Shown: one piece after another, positions 59,501-64,000 of the stretch | Layout of the letters: each line of letters begins with the position of its first letter | Position numbering within the stretch: position 1 is the first letter of the stretch | Source of the DNA: Numida meleagris | Lineage: Eukaryota > Chordata > Aves > Galliformes > Numididae | DNA: 64,000 nucleotides | Direction: 5' to 3' | Assembly (NCBI RefSeq): GCF_002078875.1 | Contig: NC_034415.1 | Coordinates: forward strand, 26,189,413 to 26,253,412 | Translations under genes and position numbers: made by a program | The notes under the pieces: generated by a model | Seen by the model: the letters and a program-made list of their open reading frames with translations, nothing else | Database searches by the model: none | What the model was told of the DNA's origin: nothing

Positions 59501-62461
59501 AGTTATTTTTCAAATGGAACTGCCAGAATCACTTTGCATAGCGTTTTCAAACTGATAGTCTATTAGCTTTCCACCAGGTAACCCACAATTCCTCCAATTT
59601 TATCAGCTCCACTTTACTGTTATTTCCCTGTTTTATTTAAACAGTGACTGCTAATTAAATCCCTGCAGGTGAAATTCATTCCTTTACAGAAGGCCAACAT
59701 AAGTACGTCTATCTTTAAAGTCTTATTTCAAATGGGAGAAACTGATTTCTTTTTACATTAAAGAAGAGAACAAGTAACAGGGGAACAAAAGAGGAAGCGC
59801 AGTCAGTGGTGGGTGCAGTAGGCACACATTCTCCCATTCATAGGTACGTGTTCTTCCATTTTCTTACACCCTTCAGTTGAAAATCCCCCTTAAAGCCAAC
59901 TAAGACATGTTGTCACACTTCTAGCAGCCCTATAGACGCTCCCAATAACTTGCACTGCAGACGCCCAGTGGGCCTGCCCTGGCTGCTCTTCATAAGGTCC
60001 TGCTGGGTCAAGGCTCCCAACACTGCACCTGAAGGAGCATCAGCTCAGCTCTTGGGTCCCTGTGATTCTTCAGCATGCTGGGCTCTCACCGTGCCCTTCC
60101 TCACCCAGTGTCACTTCTGTCCTCATTTATTGCTGCTGGTCTTCCCAGTCTATCCTTCTGTGTCCCACAGACAATACACATAACACCTTGTCATAACTCT
60201 GCAAAACGTCGTCCAGTCAAGACCAAATGGCTATTGATACTAATTCCCTGGAACCAGAATCTTTTCCTCTATTACAGAAATGTAAAAAAAAGAAAAAAGA
60301 AATGGCTAGCATCTTAGCCACCTGAATGACTCTTTAAATAGATCCTTCTCTTCATTTATTACAGGCCTGCTCTCCTTTCTGAACCTCCTTTACCTTTATA
60401 GATTATTTCTACGGGAACATCTTTTTCTTCTTTTTGCTGACACTAACTTAAGCTTATCTTTGTCCTTTCTCATTTAACTCAGCTTTTTATTCCTCTTTCA
60501 CCACTTGGGCTGGTTTAACATACACTTTCAGCATTGGCTCTGAGAAGTCCCTCTTTAAGGCACAGCAATCGCTGATTGTTCCACATATCCCTTCCAGCCA
60601 TCCCACTATACCTCCTAAAAATTTCTTAATTCTTCAAAATACGGTTTCCTGAAACCTTTGTATCATGGCATTCTGTGAAGCTAATATATTGCTTCTTTTA
60701 TCTCTGGTTTTCATTTTCATCTCTTTTGTGCGAGTGTTTTTTTTTTTTTGGTCGAGCAAATCCATCTCATACAGTTTCCCAGCTGGAGCTACAAAGGCTC
60801 CAAACTTGATAGAGACATAGCACAGTCTGTGGTCATTATTAACCCATTACCTTATAAGCGAGCCACCTTCTCATTCCCCTGAGTGTTGCCTGCCTGGTCC
60901 ACCCACCTTTAGATGGATAGATGGGATGCAACATATGGTGCACGCAGCTCTTTTTTATGCACCGTGAAAAGCCCCAGCAAACTAGTTAAGTGAGCTTGTA
61001 GTGGAATTAGATGAAACCACATTCGGTACAGATGAAAATGAACTGAGCAAGAACTGGAATACACAGGTAAAGCAGGAGTGCAAAGGCTAGAATGACCTGG
61101 CCCAGGCATCAAGCATTTGTACTAACAATTTACCTAGGCAGCGTACAAAACGACAGATCTTACTTTTATTCTTAGGCGTAGTTGTTGGGATTTAAAAATT
61201 ACAAAGTTTTAGATATTCTAAAATGTGCAACACAAGAAATGAATGGACAATTATGTACAGTGTAGCAGCTAATGACAAACATGGTGGGATACGGAACCTG
61301 TGAAAAATCAACATTATTCTCCGAGAATACATGACAGACATTTAAAACACGTATTCTCTGGCTGCTTACAATCCTGCTAGCTGCCATGCAGGGAGGAGAG
61401 AAGTAATTCCAATATTCCTTTGGTGGGCAGGGCAGTTTTCCAGTTGTGGACCCTCACCCAAATTTTGGCAGCAGTCTGAGCAAATTCACAAATTTCCAAG
61501 GACACAATTCCAGCTCCATCTTGCCACGGGAGGCTGACAACATAGCTGAGAGGACCACGTACATACACCTAAACGTGCATAGCACATCGTTGTGGGAATC
61601 TGGCTGCTTTGGGTCTGTGATGACTCACTCATATATACTATTTGGTGGGGTGATCAGATACAGGGATGACTTCACTCAGATGAGCACATTAAAATATATT
61701 AATAGAAGGTTTGTATTTAATTATCCTGGGAAGGGGTACTTAACATTTATACCTCCTCTCCTTCATTTTTATTCTGGGATTGCTCAAATACATTTTTGGA
61801 AAGGAAATACCCTCTAAGAAGGCGTCAAAACCAAGAAGCTAAAAACAGATTAGAAAAGGAGCGCGGGGACAAATTGCTATTTCTTGTAATAGTTGTCTAC
61901 AGGGTAATAAATGCTGCAGAATTTATGCCATTTTGGAAAAAAAAATTCTACAGAAAACAAAATACTGCAGGTTCATATTCAATGAGCTCTTGCCAAAATA
62001 AACTGCGCATATTATCTAAAAAGCAAACGTTAATTAAAACTGTATCTTGATAGCCTTCCTGGCTCACAAGACATCCTGAACCTGGGAGATTAAGCAGTGT
62101 AGTTTAGTTACAATCAGTCCTCCTGCTAGCATCTGCAGCTCATTTTACTGATGTATGTAGGCCCAGAAGAAGTCAATGTGCATGGATGGCCCCTAGCAGA
62201 ACCTCATCTTATTGTCTCTAAATTTTTTTACTCTACAGTACGTATTTTATAAACTCCATTACAGCTGGGAATGGTTTCATGCAAAGCTCTACAATAAACA
62301 AAAGACTGAATTTCAAACATTAGTTAGTTGCTTAATACAAAGGTATCCACTTATCACTGTGCCTGGTACGCACAATAATTAAAGCCATAAAGAAAAAAGG
62401 AAGCATTTATATTTCTGTGCTCCATGAGCTCTGAGGAGGAATGGCTGAGTTACTGAACGGG
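59501..62461. other. Unique or unassigned non-coding sequence
   Basis: No gene recognised. The AT- and pyrimidine-rich part at 60400-60720 reads like more old interspersed repeat (perhaps further 5' parts of the LINE fossil), but I found no motif firm enough to assign it. A T-run of 12 lies near 60739-60750. The 123-codon frame at 61446-61817 has no recognisable domain. Confidence 0.45.
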
Positions 62462-62545
62462 CCAGCCAGCTCTTATTCCACCTTCAGCTGGGAGCAAGAC
62501 ACTTACCTTCCCCGCATCCATTTTTATGGATTATAGAAGAACATA
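62462..62545 (-). repeat. MIR-type SINE remnant
   Basis: The + strand reads CCAGCTCTTATTCCACCTTC, AGCTGGGAGCAAGACACTTA, then CCTTCCCCGCATCCATTTTTATGGATTAT. This follows the antisense MIR order: CCAGCTCTGCCACTTACTAGC, TGTGTGACCTTGGGCAAGTCACTTA, then CC...TTTCCTCATCTGTAAAATGGGGAT. A block of about 10-15 bases (CTCTGAGCCTCAG) is missing. Similarity is moderate, so the call is less sure than that at 2826. Confidence 0.5.
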
Positions 62546-64000
62546 ATACATGGGTGGAGAGGGATAGTCACTGACTGCGTTCTCACCCAAGAATGTGGGG
62601 GGACAGGTTGATACCACGCACAGCCCTGTAGGCTTGTCTCTTCTAAAGATAGCTCAGAAGCAGGCACAATAGATGAAATGTAAAAGCATTACTCCAACAG
62701 CAAAACCCTACAGTAATAAAAATGTGGGTACACAGGCTTCTTAAGATACATCAAAATGCAATCAGGGCTGCTGGAAATGCCTTTCCAGCCTCCAGACAGC
62801 CATCCCTTACCATAACAGCCACCCAAGCTCAGCAAGTGCAAGAAGCACAGGTAGGCATTGCCTCCCCAAGCATCTGAGTGCATGCCTCCTGACTAATTAA
62901 TGCACCTTAACAAGGCCTGAAAGGTGGCAGACCAGTTGTCCTCAATCAAAGTAGAAAGAGCAATGAACCTCTTCATAAAGTACAGGTGAAACCGTCATAG
63001 TACTGTGGCCAAACCACATCCATAAGGCTTAAAGCAGTCTTTATATCATCTGATTCTTGTCTGATCCATAAGATGCTTTCAGGTAAATGCATACAAACAT
63101 ACACAGTCTCAAACACTTCACAGCCAACTTTGTGATCTGATTTCTGCAAGAAGATGCTCAAGTTCACATGCAATTACAGGCTTCTGGAGTTCGGCTGCGG
63201 AGGTGATGACACACATCAGCTGCAGCCCATCGCACCTGGCCAGGTTCTTTGCTCTGGGGTACACCATTCTCCTCCTAACATGAATTAAAGCAGACTGTGA
63301 ACAACAAACTGAGTATGCCAGCATTAGGGTTATTCAAAGGTCAGGGCTGAGATTTTGTGTGTCCTGTTCCCTGCATTTTGTGGCAAGCTCACAAAGACTC
63401 ACAAATAGGTATCTTCAAAGCTTGTTCCACACAGATTAGTATTAAAAAAAAAGCTATTAAACAGCAGTAGATGCTTTACTGCTATTTCCCAAATGCTACT
63501 TTTACCACTGCAGATGAAGCATCTTTAAATCTACCTCTAAAAGTCATGGCTTGAAGTGAAGTCTTCTCCAGGTCCATCCATCTGGGTGTATCAGCCAGCA
63601 AGTCAGGCACGTGGCAACTCTGTGTGATTTTCCAGATTGCTCAACTGAATTTTTAGGCATCTAAGCGCTGGTCTGGGGTGACTGTAATGCTCAAAACATG
63701 TCACTGAGACACATAAGAGCTTTTAGTTCTACTTCACAGAAGTACCTCAGTGAAAATCATAGAGAAACTAGAACATCATTGGGCCCAAAGTGAGGTGCCT
63801 TGTGGCCTATGGAAGGTTTCTAGCCTCATCACGCAGCTGGTCTGCAGCCTTTCTTGAGGATTGTGTTTAAAATATCAGCCCTCAGCCCTCTGTGGGTACG
63901 TCAGCTGGAAGAGAAATATGGGGCTCTGAGCTTGGCCTCCTGACCACATTGCACAAGGAATGGCACAGCCACTACATCACAAAGCTGGCCCTATTTTATT
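62546..64000. other. Unique non-coding sequence
   Basis: No gene, RNA gene or repeat family recognised. Frames are all under 70 codons. Confidence 0.5.

Noticed and set aside
60400..60720. Possible further part of the LINE fossil
   Set aside because: No reverse-transcriptase or endonuclease motif could be read, so it is not assigned.
1..64000. CRISPR array, operon, phage, plasmid origin or toxin-antitoxin system
   Set aside because: No regular spaced repeats, no prokaryotic gene density or ribosome-binding sites. Repeats and composition are those of a bird genome.

Overview
The window looks like bird nuclear DNA, most plausibly from a galliform such as chicken, and is intergenic or deep-intronic. 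The main evidence is five or six CR1 LINE fragments. Four keep the typical avian CR1 3' end (on the + strand, an AATCACAGAATCA-like start followed by GGTTGGAAGGGACCTC-like sequence), and two more degenerate pieces still encode reverse-transcriptase motifs. All lie on the minus strand. There are also four short, very old MIR-type SINE remnants. I saw no bacterial, plasmid or phage organisation: no operons, no ribosome-binding sites, no long ORFs and no CRISPR array.

No complete protein-coding gene is visible. The longest stop-free reading frames (about 130-154 codons) overlap one another on both strands, lack recognisable domains, and are in the range chance gives for a 64 kb window. A few short stretches do look like spliced exons. 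The best is 38003-38095 (+): 93 nt, phase 1 at both ends, good acceptor and donor, G/C-rich third positions. A 41-nt exon upstream (37364-37404) joins it in a compatible phase. A second candidate is at 6836-6887 (+), possibly reading through to a stop at 6930. I could not assign any of these to a named gene.

Layout: 1-5849 is unique non-coding sequence with one MIR (2826). 5850-5990 is a CR1 reverse-transcriptase remnant, followed by a CTCF-like motif (6138) and the candidate exon at 6836. 7343-7484 is a MIR. 11831-12312, 14948-15144 and 18418-18523 are CR1 3' ends. 22065-22172 resembles a decayed U6 snRNA copy. 27393 and 30630 carry RFX X-box-like sites, the latter a perfect match to the consensus. 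36300-36830 is AT-rich sequence with octamer and homeodomain-type motifs, followed by the candidate exons of 36830-38095. 44152-44245 is a CR1 scrap and 45215-45325 a MIR. 47200-47720 is a second homeodomain-motif-rich block. 59060-59500 is an ancient CR1/L3-like reverse-transcriptase fossil, and 62462-62545 another MIR.

The likely biology is regulatory sequence embedded in a repeat-poor avian gene desert or large intron. I found no convincing novel system. Identity, conservation and exon status need alignment and RNA data that I could not run.
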